Assembly (NCBI RefSeq): GCF_029846175.1 | Contig: NZ_JARWAC010000028.1 | Location: 56,147-120,146, forward strand | Length of the DNA: 64,000 nt | DNA from: Sphaerisporangium sp. TRM90804 | GTDB lineage: Bacteria; Actinomycetota; Actinomycetes; Streptosporangiales; Streptosporangiaceae | Reading direction: 5' to 3' | In this document: positions 34,352-44,408 of the stretch, one piece after another | Layout of the letters: every line of letters starts with the position of its first letter | How positions within the stretch are numbered: the stretch's first letter is position 1 | Notes under the pieces: model-generated | Told to the model about the DNA's origin: nothing | The model's database searches: none | What the model saw: only the letters and a program-made list of their open reading frames with translations | Translations under genes and position numbers: made by a program

Positions 34352-34634
34352 CGACGCCTTAGAGCGCGCGTTCTTGCCTTTCAGCCCGGCAGACCCGCAC
34401 CGTCCTCCTCCCTCCCACGCCGGAACCGGGAGACGGCGTCCGCTCCCTCGCCTTTCGTCGCGGTGAAACTTACAAGCCGGCGTGCCAGGCCGACACCCGG
34501 CGCCCTTGCCTTCTCCGCGCGCTGGAACCGGAGAGCGGGCATGCGGCCCCCGTCCGGCGCCCTCGCCTTGCTACGCGATGGATCCGGGAAGCCGGGCGTG
34601 CCGGGTCCGCGTCCGGCTGTGACACGATCTGAGC

Positions 34635-34919
34635 ATGACCCCCGTGCTGGTGACCGGCCTCGACCAGCCCATCGATACAGCGTGGGTCGAGGCCCACTCC
34701 CCCGCCGAGGTGGAGCGACACGCCGCCGCCGGCCGCACCGTCGTCGTCACCCTGCACGGCGACGAGCCCACCCAGCTCGCCACTGCCTCGATCTACGCGT
34801 GGCTGGGAGCCAGGGTCTTCCGCACCGACCTCCCCTCCCAGGTCACCGCCGCCGTGACCATGACAGAGTCCCTGGCGGGCAGACGCCCCCCCACCCTCAC
34901 CCGCCGCGGCCTCGCCTGA
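34635..34919 (+). CDS. Small protein resembling the last unit of dihydropteroate synthase
   Basis: 94 aa. The second half (ATASIYAWLGARVFRTDLPSQ, then TAAVTMTESLAG) has the pattern of the final beta-alpha unit of dihydropteroate synthase, and it occupies the place of folP2 in mycobacterial gene order. The pterin- and pABA-binding loops are missing, so it cannot be a complete enzyme. It could be a diverged accessory protein or a remnant. No ribosome site is evident before the ATG. Confidence 0.55.
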   Translation: MTPVLVTGLDQPIDTAWVEAHSPAEVERHAAAGRTVVVTLHGDEPTQLATASIYAWLGARVFRTDLPSQVTAAVTMTESLAGRRPPTLTRRGLA

Positions 34920-34964
34920 CCCACCGCTCCCCCGCCGTGCCCGGCGCCGGCCTCACCGGCGGCG

Positions 34965-35561
34965 TCAGCTGGGAGTGGTTTCGCCGAGTTCTTCGGGGGA
35001 CGGGCTCAGGGGGTGGGTGGGCTTCTCCAGGTAGTCGAGGGCTTCGGCGAGGTCTTTGGTCCAGTGGATGGCGTCGAAGACGTTCGGGCGGGTGAAGCCC
35101 TCGTCGTACATGCCGGAGACCAGGGCGCGAAGGGGGTCGTACAGGCCCCAGGGGTCGAGGATGACCAGCGGCTTGTCGTGGATGCCGATGACCCGGGCGG
35201 TCCAGATCTCGAAGAGCTCCTCCAGCGTGCCGATGCCGCCGGGCAGGACGAGGAAGCCGTCGGAGCGGGCGTCCATGAGGCCCTTGCGCTCGCGCATGTC
35301 GGAGGTGATGACCAGCTCGTCGGAGTCGGTGTCGGCGATCTCCAGGTCGACCAGCACCTGGGGCATGACACCGATGGTGCGGCCTCCGGCCGCGCGCGCG
35401 GCGCGGGTGACGGCGCCCATGCAGGAGACCACGGCTCCCCCGCTGACGAGGGTGTGGCCCCGGCGGGCGAGTTCCGTGCCGACCTCCGTGGCGAGGCGCA
35501 GATAACGGTCGTCGATCTTCTGGCTGGACGAGCAGAAGACGCAGATGGCCATAGTCACCAC
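34965..35561 (-). CDS. LOG-family nucleotide 5'-monophosphate phosphoribohydrolase (short form)
   Basis: About 198 aa Rossmann-fold LOG protein. Signatures: ICVFCSSSQ, the substrate-binding MRERKGLM and the catalytic PGGIGTLEELFEIW. These enzymes release the base from cytokinin-type or other nucleotide monophosphates; in Mycobacterium tuberculosis a LOG (Rv1205) makes cytokinins. The start may be GTG 35561 or 35558, with TAGGGT just upstream suggesting a leaderless transcript. A longer LOG paralogue lies at 46.4 kb. Confidence 0.92.
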   Translation of the reverse strand: MVTMAICVFCSSSQKIDDRYLRLATEVGTELARRGHTLVSGGAVVSCMGAVTRAARAAGGRTIGVMPQVLVDLEIADTDSDELVITSDMRERKGLMDARSDGFLVLPGGIGTLEELFEIWTARVIGIHDKPLVILDPWGLYDPLRALVSGMYDEGFTRPNVFDAIHWTKDLAEALDYLEKPTHPLSPSPEELGETTPS

Positions 35562-35777
35562 GTAACCCTACACAGGGGCATGTTCCACGCCGAGGAGCCG
35601 CTCGGATGTCAGCGGAGTCCCGTGGTTCGGCGTCGGAACGGTTCTGGTTTTCGCCTTGATGCATGGGTGAAGTAGCGAACCTCACACGTTGACGTCAGAT
35701 AGGGCCGTCACCTCTGGTGTGGCGTTCGGAGTCCCCATAGTGTCGCGGGTCCCAGGCGACGCTACGGGGAAGAGACG

Positions 35778-36617
35778 ATGACGGCGGTGATCAGCGAGCT
35801 GATCTCGTATCCGGTCAAGGGCTGCGCGGGTGTGTGGCTGAGCGAGACGGGGTTGGGCTACGCGGGGCTGGCTCACGACCGCGGTTTCCTGGTGGTCGAC
35901 GAGAACGGGACGTTCCGTAGCCAGCGCCGGGACCCCCGGCTGGCGCTCATCCGGCCGGCCATCGACACCTGCGGCGAACGGCTCACTCTGCGGGCGCCTG
36001 GATTCGACGACCTGCGCATCGCGGTCGATCTGGCCTCCCCCCGCCGGGAGGTGGATCTGTTCGGCCAGAGGTACCGGGGAATCGATCAAGGTGATGCGCC
36101 CGCCGAGTGGTTGTCGTCGGTGCTGGGCAAAGCGAGCAGGCTGGTGCGGGTTCCGCCGGAACACGACAGGGTCACCGACGGGCGGACGCCCGGGACCTCC
36201 GGCTACGCCGACAGCAGCGCCGTGCACGTCATCTCCCGGGCGTCGCTGGACGAACTGAACCGGCGCCTGAACGGGCCCCCGATACCGATGTCCAGGTTCC
36301 GCCCGAACATCGTGATCGACGGGTGGGACGAGCCTCATCTGGAGGACCGCGTCCATCGCATGGTCGTCGGCGACGCGGAGCTCGGATACGCCAAGCTCGC
36401 GATCCGGTGCGCCGTCACGCTGGTCGACCAGCGGTCCGGCGGCAAGTCCGGTCCCGAGCCGCTCCGCACCCTCGCCACCTATCGCCGGGCCGCCGCGGGC
36501 GGCGTGGCGTTCGGCGCCAAGTTCTCGGTCCTGCGTCCCGGCACACTCGCCGTCGGCGACGCACCGACCGTCCCCATCTGGGCCGACTCCCAGCTCAGCG
36601 AGAACGTGCCCGGCTAG
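35778..36617 (+). CDS. MOSC domain-containing protein
   Basis: 279 aa. MOSC N-terminal beta-barrel (~1-100: ELISYPVKGCAGVWLSETGL, GLAHDRGFLVVDENG) followed by the MOSC domain (~105-275: RFRPNIVIDG, and the conserved Cys in IRCAVTLVDQ that ligates molybdenum in mARC-type enzymes). Similar to YcbX/mARC reductases of N-hydroxylated compounds, but without the C-terminal ferredoxin domain of YcbX. GGGGAAGAG before the ATG. First gene of the presumed accessory segment. Confidence 0.88.
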   Translation: MTAVISELISYPVKGCAGVWLSETGLGYAGLAHDRGFLVVDENGTFRSQRRDPRLALIRPAIDTCGERLTLRAPGFDDLRIAVDLASPRREVDLFGQRYRGIDQGDAPAEWLSSVLGKASRLVRVPPEHDRVTDGRTPGTSGYADSSAVHVISRASLDELNRRLNGPPIPMSRFRPNIVIDGWDEPHLEDRVHRMVVGDAELGYAKLAIRCAVTLVDQRSGGKSGPEPLRTLATYRRAAAGGVAFGAKFSVLRPGTLAVGDAPTVPIWADSQLSENVPG

Positions 36618-36639
36618 CGGCTCCGTCTCGCCGATGACA

Positions 36640-37539
36640 TCACTCGTCCACCTGAACGGAGTCGATCAGGGCCACCTCCTCCTCCGACAGCCGCAGTGCT
36701 CCGGCGGCGATGTTGGCGACAAGGTGATCGGGATTGCCGGTGCCCGGGATGGCCAGCATGTGGGGCCCCTGTCGCATCGTCCACGCCAACCGCACCTGGG
36801 CCGGTGTCGCCCCGTGCGCGCGGGCGACGGCGAGCACCTCATGGGGGTCGGTGCCGCCGGCGCCCGCCTCACGTCCGGCGCCGGCGATCGCGAAGAACGG
36901 CACGAACGCCACCCCCTGCTCACCGCACTGCCGCGCGAATGCCCGGCGGTGCCGGGCCGCGCCGACGCCGTAACGGTTCTGCACAGCCACCACCGGCGCG
37001 ATCTCCCGGGCCTCGGCGAGCTGGTCGGGTCTGATGCTGGACAGGCCCAGGTGGCGGATCAGCCCGTCGTCACGCAACCGGGCCAGCGCGCCGAAGTGCT
37101 CGGCGATCGAACCGGGCCGCATGGCGCGCAGATACACCAGGTCCAGGTGGTCGCGGCCCAGCTGGCGCAGGTTCTCCTCGACCTGGCCGCGTAGTCGCTC
37201 GGGCGTGGGCCACGGCAACCACTCCCCCGAGGCGTCCCGCACCGGCCCGACCTTGGTGGCGATGACGAGGTCGTCCGGATAGGGGGCCAGCGCACTGTTG
37301 ATCAGCTCGTTGGCCGAGCGTAGGGCGGAGAAGTAGAACGCCGCGGTGTCGATGTGGTTGACGCCCAGATCGACGGCGCGCCGCAGGACGCTGAGAGCCC
37401 GGCCGCGATCGCTCGGAGCGCCCAGATCGAAGGCGGCGCTGCCGGTCAGGCGCATCGCGCCCAGACCGATCCGGTTGACGTTCAGATCGCCGAGGTTCCA
37501 GGTGCCCGCCACATCCGCGGTAATCGTCTCCGAAGTCAC
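36640..37539 (-). CDS. Aldo/keto reductase
   Basis: 299 aa NADPH-dependent (beta/alpha)8 oxidoreductase. Catalytic Asp and Tyr are in NHIDTAAFYFSALRSANELI and Lys in VIATKVGPV; the usual His position reads YLRAMRP, as in the actinobacterial subfamily with Arg-type variation. The C-terminal NADPH site is AIPGTGNPDHLVANIAA. Substrate unknown. GTG start at 37539; convergent with the MOSC gene, with 22 bp between stops. Confidence 0.9.
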   Translation of the reverse strand: MTSETITADVAGTWNLGDLNVNRIGLGAMRLTGSAAFDLGAPSDRGRALSVLRRAVDLGVNHIDTAAFYFSALRSANELINSALAPYPDDLVIATKVGPVRDASGEWLPWPTPERLRGQVEENLRQLGRDHLDLVYLRAMRPGSIAEHFGALARLRDDGLIRHLGLSSIRPDQLAEAREIAPVVAVQNRYGVGAARHRRAFARQCGEQGVAFVPFFAIAGAGREAGAGGTDPHEVLAVARAHGATPAQVRLAWTMRQGPHMLAIPGTGNPDHLVANIAAGALRLSEEEVALIDSVQVDE

Positions 37540-37709
37540 CGCGGAAGTGTGCCATACCGTCCCGATCAGGGCGCTCGTGGTTTCGCACTCGGGAGCGATC
37601 CTCCGCGCTCATCGGATCACGACCGTTTCCTCCACGCTCGCCCGGCTCACCGGTGGCGCACGGCACCGTCCGCCACCGGTTACCCGCCGAACGAGTGCCG
37701 GCGACGGCC

Positions 37710-39047
<1,338 letters not shown>

Positions 39048-39235
39048 TCACGTCCATGGGGGTCCCGCCCGCGCCCCGGCAGGGCACGCGCCCCCGCGCA
39101 CGCCCGTACCGGCTGGTGGAGCGGAACCCTTCCGTCGAACCGTCGGCCGACAGGACGCCCGCCCGGCCCCGCGGACCGCCCGCCGACGGCCGCGAAACCG
39201 GCCGGCGCTTTCCTCAGTCCGCCGTACCGGCAGGC

Positions 39236-39622
39236 TCACCCGGCGAGCAGTTCCTCAGGACTGTTCGAGTGCGGGAACCCCGTACTGGCCCCCCAGATCT
39301 CCGCGAACCGGCCGTCTTCGAAGCGGAAGATCTCGAACAGCACGGGCTTCGCGTCGCCGTCCGCGGCCGAGAGCCCCTCGACGGTCGAGCGGACGGCAGC
39401 TCTGTCGCCGTCGACCAGGATGTCCTGGGCGACGACACGCATGCCGGGATACCGGGCGACGAGCGTGCGCCAAGCGGCCTTGCCCGCCTCGAACCCCGTG
39501 GTGCCGAGCGGATGGCTGAAGAAGCCTGGGGTGTGCAGGTCGGCGGCCTCGTCGAACCGCCGGCTGTTGAAGCACTCCTGCATCCGCCGCACCAGGGCGC
39601 TCGCGTCCTCGCGTGTGGTCAT
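39236..39622 (-). CDS. SnoaL-like / NTF2-fold protein
   Basis: 128 aa alpha+beta barrel of the SnoaL polyketide-cyclase/NTF2 superfamily (MQECFNSRRFDEAADLHTPGFFSHP, RFEDGRFAEIWGASTGF). Family members act as cyclases, isomerases or small-ligand binders; no polyketide genes are close. GTG start at 39622. Divergent from a TetR gene with two operator-like palindromes between them, so it is the likely regulated target. Confidence 0.85.
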   Translation of the reverse strand: MTTREDASALVRRMQECFNSRRFDEAADLHTPGFFSHPLGTTGFEAGKAAWRTLVARYPGMRVVAQDILVDGDRAAVRSTVEGLSAADGDAKPVLFEIFRFEDGRFAEIWGASTGFPHSNSPEELLAG

Positions 39623-39681
39623 CGGTGTGGGCTCCTCGTGGCTGAGGGATCGGGACGTGAATCGGCGGCGCGGGCTCTAAC

Positions 39682-39696
39682 CGGTGCGCCGCCCCG
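39682..39696. promoter_or_regulatory. TetR operator-like palindrome O1
   Basis: CGGTGCG-C-CGCCCCG, one mismatch from the perfect palindrome at 39715-39729. The two centres are 33 bp apart, about three helical turns. Confidence 0.5.
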
Positions 39697-39714
39697 TTTA
39701 TGCCCCCCACTATA

Positions 39715-39729
39715 CGGTGCGACGCACCG
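39715..39729. promoter_or_regulatory. TetR operator-like palindrome O2
   Basis: Perfect 15-bp palindrome CGGTGCG-A-CGCACCG immediately upstream of the TATGCT -10-like hexamer (39732-39737) of the TetR gene, where binding would repress it. Confidence 0.6.
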
Positions 39730-39746
39730 GTTATGCTGATCCCGAC

Positions 39747-40382
39747 ATGCCCAGCCAGCCTCCTGAGCCGACCCCGGCGACCCCGGCGACCCCGGCGCAC
39801 CCGGCGGCAGCTCACGGAAGCGACCGCGAGCTGCGAGCCGACGCGCGGCGCAATCGTGAGCGGGTCCTGCGGACCGCGCAGCGGTTGTTCGCCACGGAGG
39901 GGCTCGGCGTCTCGCTCGACGAGATCGCCCGCCGCGCGGGAGTCGGCCCCGGCACCGTCCACCGGCACTTCCCGGCGAAGGAAGCGCTGTATCTCGCCGT
40001 CGCGACCGACCAGTTCAGACGGCTGGTGGCGGAGGCGGAGGCACTCACCGCGACCGGTGATCCCGCGGCCCTGTTCACGCTGCTGTCGGAGATGATGGCC
40101 ACCGGCGCCGAGAACGTGGCCGTGAAGAGCGCGCTGGCGGCCGCCGAGTACGACCTGCGCACCTCCGCCCCGGATGTCGCGGCCGATCTCACCCGCCATG
40201 TCGCGGCCCTGCTGGATCGCGCGCACGCCGCCGGCGCCGTGCGCCCCGACCTCACCGTCGACGAGGTGATGGCACTGGTCGCCGGCGCCTTCGCCGCCAT
40301 CCGCCACGCCGGCGCGGAGACCAGCCGCGAACGCTCAGCCCACATCGCCCAGCTCATCCTCGACGGCCTACGCCCCCGGTGA
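39747..40382 (+). CDS. TetR-family regulator
   Basis: 211 aa. After a Pro/Ala/Thr-rich N-terminal arm, the helix-turn-helix is at ~33-80 (RRNRERVLRTAQRLFATEGLGVSLDEIARRAGVGPGTVHRHFPAKEALY). The C-terminal domain has the SBP/TetR_C-like helices seen in repressors of small-molecule response genes. The ATG at 39747 is preceded by TATGCT at 9 nt and no Shine-Dalgarno. It probably represses itself and the divergent SnoaL-like gene through the adjacent palindromes. Confidence 0.9.
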   Translation: MPSQPPEPTPATPATPAHPAAAHGSDRELRADARRNRERVLRTAQRLFATEGLGVSLDEIARRAGVGPGTVHRHFPAKEALYLAVATDQFRRLVAEAEALTATGDPAALFTLLSEMMATGAENVAVKSALAAAEYDLRTSAPDVAADLTRHVAALLDRAHAAGAVRPDLTVDEVMALVAGAFAAIRHAGAETSRERSAHIAQLILDGLRPR

Positions 40383-40432
40383 GCGGCGCGCCATCCGCGC
40401 TTTACCGCGCATCAGTCAAGGGCCTGTTCTCG

Positions 40433-41800
40433 TCAGGCGCTTCGCGTGGGCTCCACGGCCAGAAGCTCGCGGAACTCGGCGACGGAGGGGCGGTCCTGTT
40501 GGCCACGGGGCACCGCGCGTAGCACCATGCGCCCGGTCTCGATGATGTGCCGGCTGCGATAGGCAGGGGCGAGCGCGTCGATGACGGACGCCGCTTGGCG
40601 CATGCCCTGATCGATACCGCCCTGGACGACAGTGCAGAGAGCTCCATGAAGATGGACGTTCGACTGGTACTGGTAAGTGCGGGCGAGATGCAGAACATTT
40701 TCCCTGGCGGTGTCTGCTGCTATCTCATCGCCTGCCCCAGCATGGACCCAGCTTTCGGCGAAGTGGATCTGGTCTGCCTTCCAGAAGCCCAGCGGGTCCG
40801 AAGCGCCGCCCTGCTCCACAGCATCTTGAAGATCGTTTAGTGCCGTCCGAGCTTCCCTGTGCCTGCCGAGCAGCGACAGCGCCTTGGCCTCGGCGGTCAA
40901 CAGTGTGAGATAGGGCTTCTTCATGATCTGGTGAGCATTGTGCACTAGGCGCAGAACCGCTTCCGGGTCACGCTGGCCGTACAGGCCATGTCCCGCTTCC
41001 TCACCCCGGACCATCAATCGAAGCACCAGGTCACCTGAGGCGTCGGCTGCCTGACGTGCCGTATGCCACCAGCGAATGGCGGCACCATGATCCCCGACCC
41101 GGGTCAGCGCGTTAGCCATGACGCAGGAAAGCGCCGACAGTACCCGCTGAAGTTCTGTCGCGTCGGAGGGAGTGGAGGTGTCGAGCTGGCGCCGTATGGC
41201 GAACAGGTCGATGAGCAGATCGGAAGCAACCTTCGCGGGAGGGCGAGTGCGCAGAGCGTGCAGGTGGTCGGCGCAGGCCGGCTCCCAGTCTTCGATCGGT
41301 CGGTGGACATGGCCGAGGGACAGATCGAGGAGCTGCCGCAGCGGTTCGCCGGAGATACCGAGTGTGCCGAGTCCGGCGAGGAACTGGAGGGCGGCCCGGC
41401 GTTCCATATCGTCGTCTCCATTGCGATATGCGGGGATTTCTGCATACGTACCCGCGCGGAGCCGGTCCGACTCGGCGGCGGCGTTGAGCCGTATCAGCGT
41501 GGCGTAGAGCGCGGTCAAGATGCCCTGCGCGCCATACACCTGATCCAGACGGGAGATCAGCTCGGCCGGTGGGGTGCGCTCACCGCGTTCCCATTTCGCC
41601 AGGTTCGAGTAAGCACGGTGATTTCGCCGATTACGTCGAGAGCTGATAACCGTCGAGGGAGGCCTCGTGAGGCGCCTGAACCACGAGATCCGGGTCGGCG
41701 CTGTTAGATATCCTGGAAGAAACCGGTGTCCACGCTTATGTCCTCCACCTGCCGGATCGCCGTGCTGACGCCGAGTTCGTGCTCTCGGAGCAATTCGCAC
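40433..41800 (-). pseudogene. XRE/TPR-type regulator with damaged N-terminus
   Basis: The frame encodes a C-terminal TPR-like helical domain (~110-455) typical of large XRE regulators of Streptomyces and Streptosporangiales, but only the recognition helix of the DNA-binding domain is visible (AYSNLAKWERGERTPPAELI, ~63-82). Upstream residues are Arg-rich and unlike the first HTH helices, and the 5' end overlaps the last 97 bp of the endonuclease gene. A better HTH start is not found in other frames. I read this as a 5'-truncated or recombined gene, though a shortened functional protein starting near residue 130 is possible. Codon use is less GC-rich than in neighbours. Confidence 0.6.
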
Positions 41801-42660
41801 AGACGCCGGCCGTCGATCAGGTCGATCGGCTTGGCACCGGGTCGTTTGGCCTCGTTCTTCGCTCCTGGGGTGAAGTGGCTCGTCGTGATCAGCAGGCCTC
41901 TTTCGCCTCGCCCGTCCAACGCACCACGGAAGTCACGCACCAGTTCCGGACCCACAGGTTTGGTGTAGCGCTTGCACTGGACGTATACGCGGAAGCTGGT
42001 CAGCTTATACCAGGTGGTGCCGAAGCCGTCGATGCCTCCGTCGCCCGTTCGCCCGGTGACCTCTACATCGTCATAGCCCGCTCTGAGCAGTAGGCGCCCG
42101 GCGAGCCTTTCGAAGGCGTCGGTGGGCATCTCCATAAGGGCGTCGAGAAGAATCTCCTGCCAGTCCCGCTCAGGTGGCATGGCGAGAGGAAGCCGCTCCG
42201 GATCGAGCGTCTCGTCACCTGCGGCATCAGCGTCCGCCGACGTATCGATCTCGGTCCCATCATCAACCGGGGTTCCATACGACAGTGCACCGGACAAGGC
42301 GGCTTGACCTTCAGACGTACGCGAATGCCGTGGCCGACGGCTCGTATAAGTCTTATGAAGCGGCTCTATATCCGCCTCGTCCGCGCTCTTGCCCTCAGGC
42401 GTCAAAGACCAGGAACCCCGGCTGCTGTTCGCCAGCAGGCCCATGCCCTTTAAATAACTTCGAGCCCACGCCGTCCGATACTCGATCTCACTGCGCGGCC
42501 CGTTCCCGTGCGGCACCGACCGCTGTTCCTCGGTGAAACCGCACTGGTGTTGCACCTCGGCGTCGATTTCGGTTATGGACGCCGAGCCACCGAGTTCGCG
42601 TACGGCTTCGAGAGTCGGCCACAACAGTTCTTTGTAGGTAGGAAGGTCAGATTCGCTCAC
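41704..42660 (-). CDS. Mrr-type restriction endonuclease
   Basis: About 318 aa. The N-terminal Mrr_N winged-helix domain (YKELLWPTLEAVRELGGSAS, ARSYLKGMGLLANSSRGSWSLTPEGK) is followed by a linker and the nuclease core (FERLAGRLLLRAGYDDVEVTGRTGDGGIDG with catalytic Asp, VYVQCKRY with the QxK, and an Arg-rich helix). Mrr enzymes cut modified DNA; no partner methylase is present, consistent with a type IV enzyme. The GTG at 42660 matches the family start (SESDLPTYKEL); a longer frame runs to 42771 across the transposase junction. Confidence 0.85.
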   Translation of the reverse strand: MSESDLPTYKELLWPTLEAVRELGGSASITEIDAEVQHQCGFTEEQRSVPHGNGPRSEIEYRTAWARSYLKGMGLLANSSRGSWSLTPEGKSADEADIEPLHKTYTSRRPRHSRTSEGQAALSGALSYGTPVDDGTEIDTSADADAAGDETLDPERLPLAMPPERDWQEILLDALMEMPTDAFERLAGRLLLRAGYDDVEVTGRTGDGGIDGFGTTWYKLTSFRVYVQCKRYTKPVGPELVRDFRGALDGRGERGLLITTSHFTPGAKNEAKRPGAKPIDLIDGRRLCELLREHELGVSTAIRQVEDISVDTGFFQDI

Positions 42661-42717
42661 GTCGACATGGTGGCAGCCCGGGCCGACATTTCGCGAGCTG
42701 TGACAAGCCTTTGCATC

Positions 42718-42912
42718 ATCCCGCGCATCGCCCGCCGCGGGATCGAGTCCAGCCAGCGGCTGGGACGACATCGCTGGATGGTGGAGCGGACCTTCTCCTG
42801 GCTAGCCGGCCGCCGACGACCACACCGCCGCTACGAGCGCCGGGCCGACCACTTCGCGTCCTTCGTCGCCGTCGCCGCAGCCCTCATCTGCCACCGCCGC
42901 CTTACCAAATGA
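42718..42912 (+). pseudogene. C-terminal fragment of an IS5-family transposase
   Basis: Reads IPRIARRGIESSQRLGRHRW then MVERTFSWLAGRRRPHRRYE and ends CHRRLTK. This is the C-terminal catalytic end (RHRWMVERT contains the DDE Glu) of actinomycete IS5-type transposases; the N-terminal two thirds are missing. The remnant starts about 60 bp upstream of the endonuclease GTG, so insertion and decay happened next to the 5' end of that gene. Confidence 0.8.
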
Positions 42913-43027
42913 GTCGCGTCTCAGCTGGCAACGAGCAACTACGACTCCTTGCACCCGGTCTGGCCGAACACGAGTCAGAATCACTCGCGTGGCCGAGTGG
43001 GTCTTGGACCGACAGGAGTCGACCTCG

Positions 43028-43051
43028 ACGGCGACCCCACGGTGTCGCCGT
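43028..43051 (-). terminator. Hairpin downstream of the secreted protease gene
   Basis: Perfect 8-bp repeat ACGGCGAC / GTCGCCGT with an 8-nt loop, 65 bp past the protease stop on the minus strand. Confidence 0.45.
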
Positions 43052-43115
43052 ACCGCGAGCACGTGCCGCGCACCCGGCCGTCCTGGCGTTCGCCGGCCCT
43101 CGCCCGTACGACCCG

Positions 43116-44408
43116 TCAGCCGGTCACGATGGCGATTCCCGGGAAGGCGGCGACCGCGTTGCTCCACGGCGAGTAGTACAGCCGCCAGGAGCAGACCCTG
43201 CCGGAGGTGACGTAGCCGGTGCAGGTCGCCGGCGCGCTGGTGTCGATGAAGGAGATGGTCCCCAGCATGTTCTGCCGCGAGGTGTCGGTCGGGCTGGGGC
43301 TCTCCACCGGGCCGCCGCTGTCGCCCTGGCCGGCCACGTTCTTGCGCTCGGTGTGCTCCGCGAGGACCATTCCGGTCAGCACGGCGCTCCCCGTGTAGAT
43401 CGTGATGTTGATCGCCCGCACCTGGCAGAGGCAGACGGTGCCCGAGTATGCGCCGGAGGTGCAGACGTACATGCCCGGGTAGGAGCCGGTCGCGCCGGCT
43501 ACGGGGTTGCCCCATTCCGGCGGTGTGGCGGCGAAGTCGTTGTTGTAGACCCGGGCCCCGGCGTTGGTGGTGATCAGCATCAGGTCGCGGTTGGCGTTGA
43601 CGTAGCTGATCGCGCCGATCACCTCGTTGGTCGGGTCGGTGGCCACCTGTCCCGGGGTGCCGCAGTGACCGGCGGACAACATCCTGGTGGCTCCGCCCAG
43701 GGTGACGGCGAAGCCCGTCGAGCAGCCGATGGTCTGGGTGCTGCCGGCGACGCGCCAGGCCGCGCCGCCCCACCAGGGCGCGCTGTCGTTCCAGCGACTG
43801 TAGGCCGGAGCCGGAGTGACGCCCCCCTCCACGGTGACCGGCACCGCCGAGTCGGCGACCTTGGTGCGAGCCAGGCCGCGGTCGGCGCCTGAGACCGTGA
43901 GTCCCGAGCCGTCGGCGTTCGGCGTGATCGAGGTGAGCGCGCCACCGGATGTACGGATGAGGCGCTTCGTCTCGCGTTCCAGTTCGCGCGCTGAATAGGC
44001 GGCGGGCAGGACACGGACGGGGACGTCCCGGCGCAGCAGGCCGACCAGGTCGGCGATGCTTCCAGGAGTGTCTCCCTTCCAGTAGACACGCAGCTCGCGG
44101 TTCTCCGGCGCCGCGACGATGCCGGCGAATCCGGTGCCGTCCTGCGCCTTGACGGCGGCGGTGACGCGGTCGGCGGCTTCGACCAGCTTGTCCTGGGTGA
44201 GCAGCAGGTCCTTCCAGGAGGCGAACCCACCGGGGACCTCGCCGGCCGGCTCGACGGCCCGCGGGGCGGAGTCCTTGGCAGGGCCGGGAGTGGGGGCCGC
44301 GGTGGCGGGGGCGGGGCCCAGCCCGACCACGGCGAGGACTACTCCCAGCGCCACGGCGAGACGGCGGGGGGATCCGGGGGCGCGTGCGGTGCTCAGGGGG
44401 GAACGCAT
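43116..44408 (-). CDS. Secreted streptogrisin/alpha-lytic-type serine protease
   Basis: 430 aa pre-pro-protease. Signal peptide at ~1-37 (RRLAVALGVVLAVVGLGPAPATA), pro-region to ~200, then the S1 protease with triad His in MLSAGHCG, Asp in NRDLMLI and Ser in GQGDSGGP. Cys pairs occur around the His loop and C-terminal half (CSTGF...GHC; VCTSG...CLC; CTGYV...VC). The pro-region is expected to be an intramolecular chaperone removed by autoproteolysis. GAGGAG lies 7 nt before the ATG, and a -35/-10 pair lies upstream. Confidence 0.92.
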   Translation of the reverse strand: MRSPLSTARAPGSPRRLAVALGVVLAVVGLGPAPATAAPTPGPAKDSAPRAVEPAGEVPGGFASWKDLLLTQDKLVEAADRVTAAVKAQDGTGFAGIVAAPENRELRVYWKGDTPGSIADLVGLLRRDVPVRVLPAAYSARELERETKRLIRTSGGALTSITPNADGSGLTVSGADRGLARTKVADSAVPVTVEGGVTPAPAYSRWNDSAPWWGGAAWRVAGSTQTIGCSTGFAVTLGGATRMLSAGHCGTPGQVATDPTNEVIGAISYVNANRDLMLITTNAGARVYNNDFAATPPEWGNPVAGATGSYPGMYVCTSGAYSGTVCLCQVRAINITIYTGSAVLTGMVLAEHTERKNVAGQGDSGGPVESPSPTDTSRQNMLGTISFIDTSAPATCTGYVTSGRVCSWRLYYSPWSNAVAAFPGIAIVTG

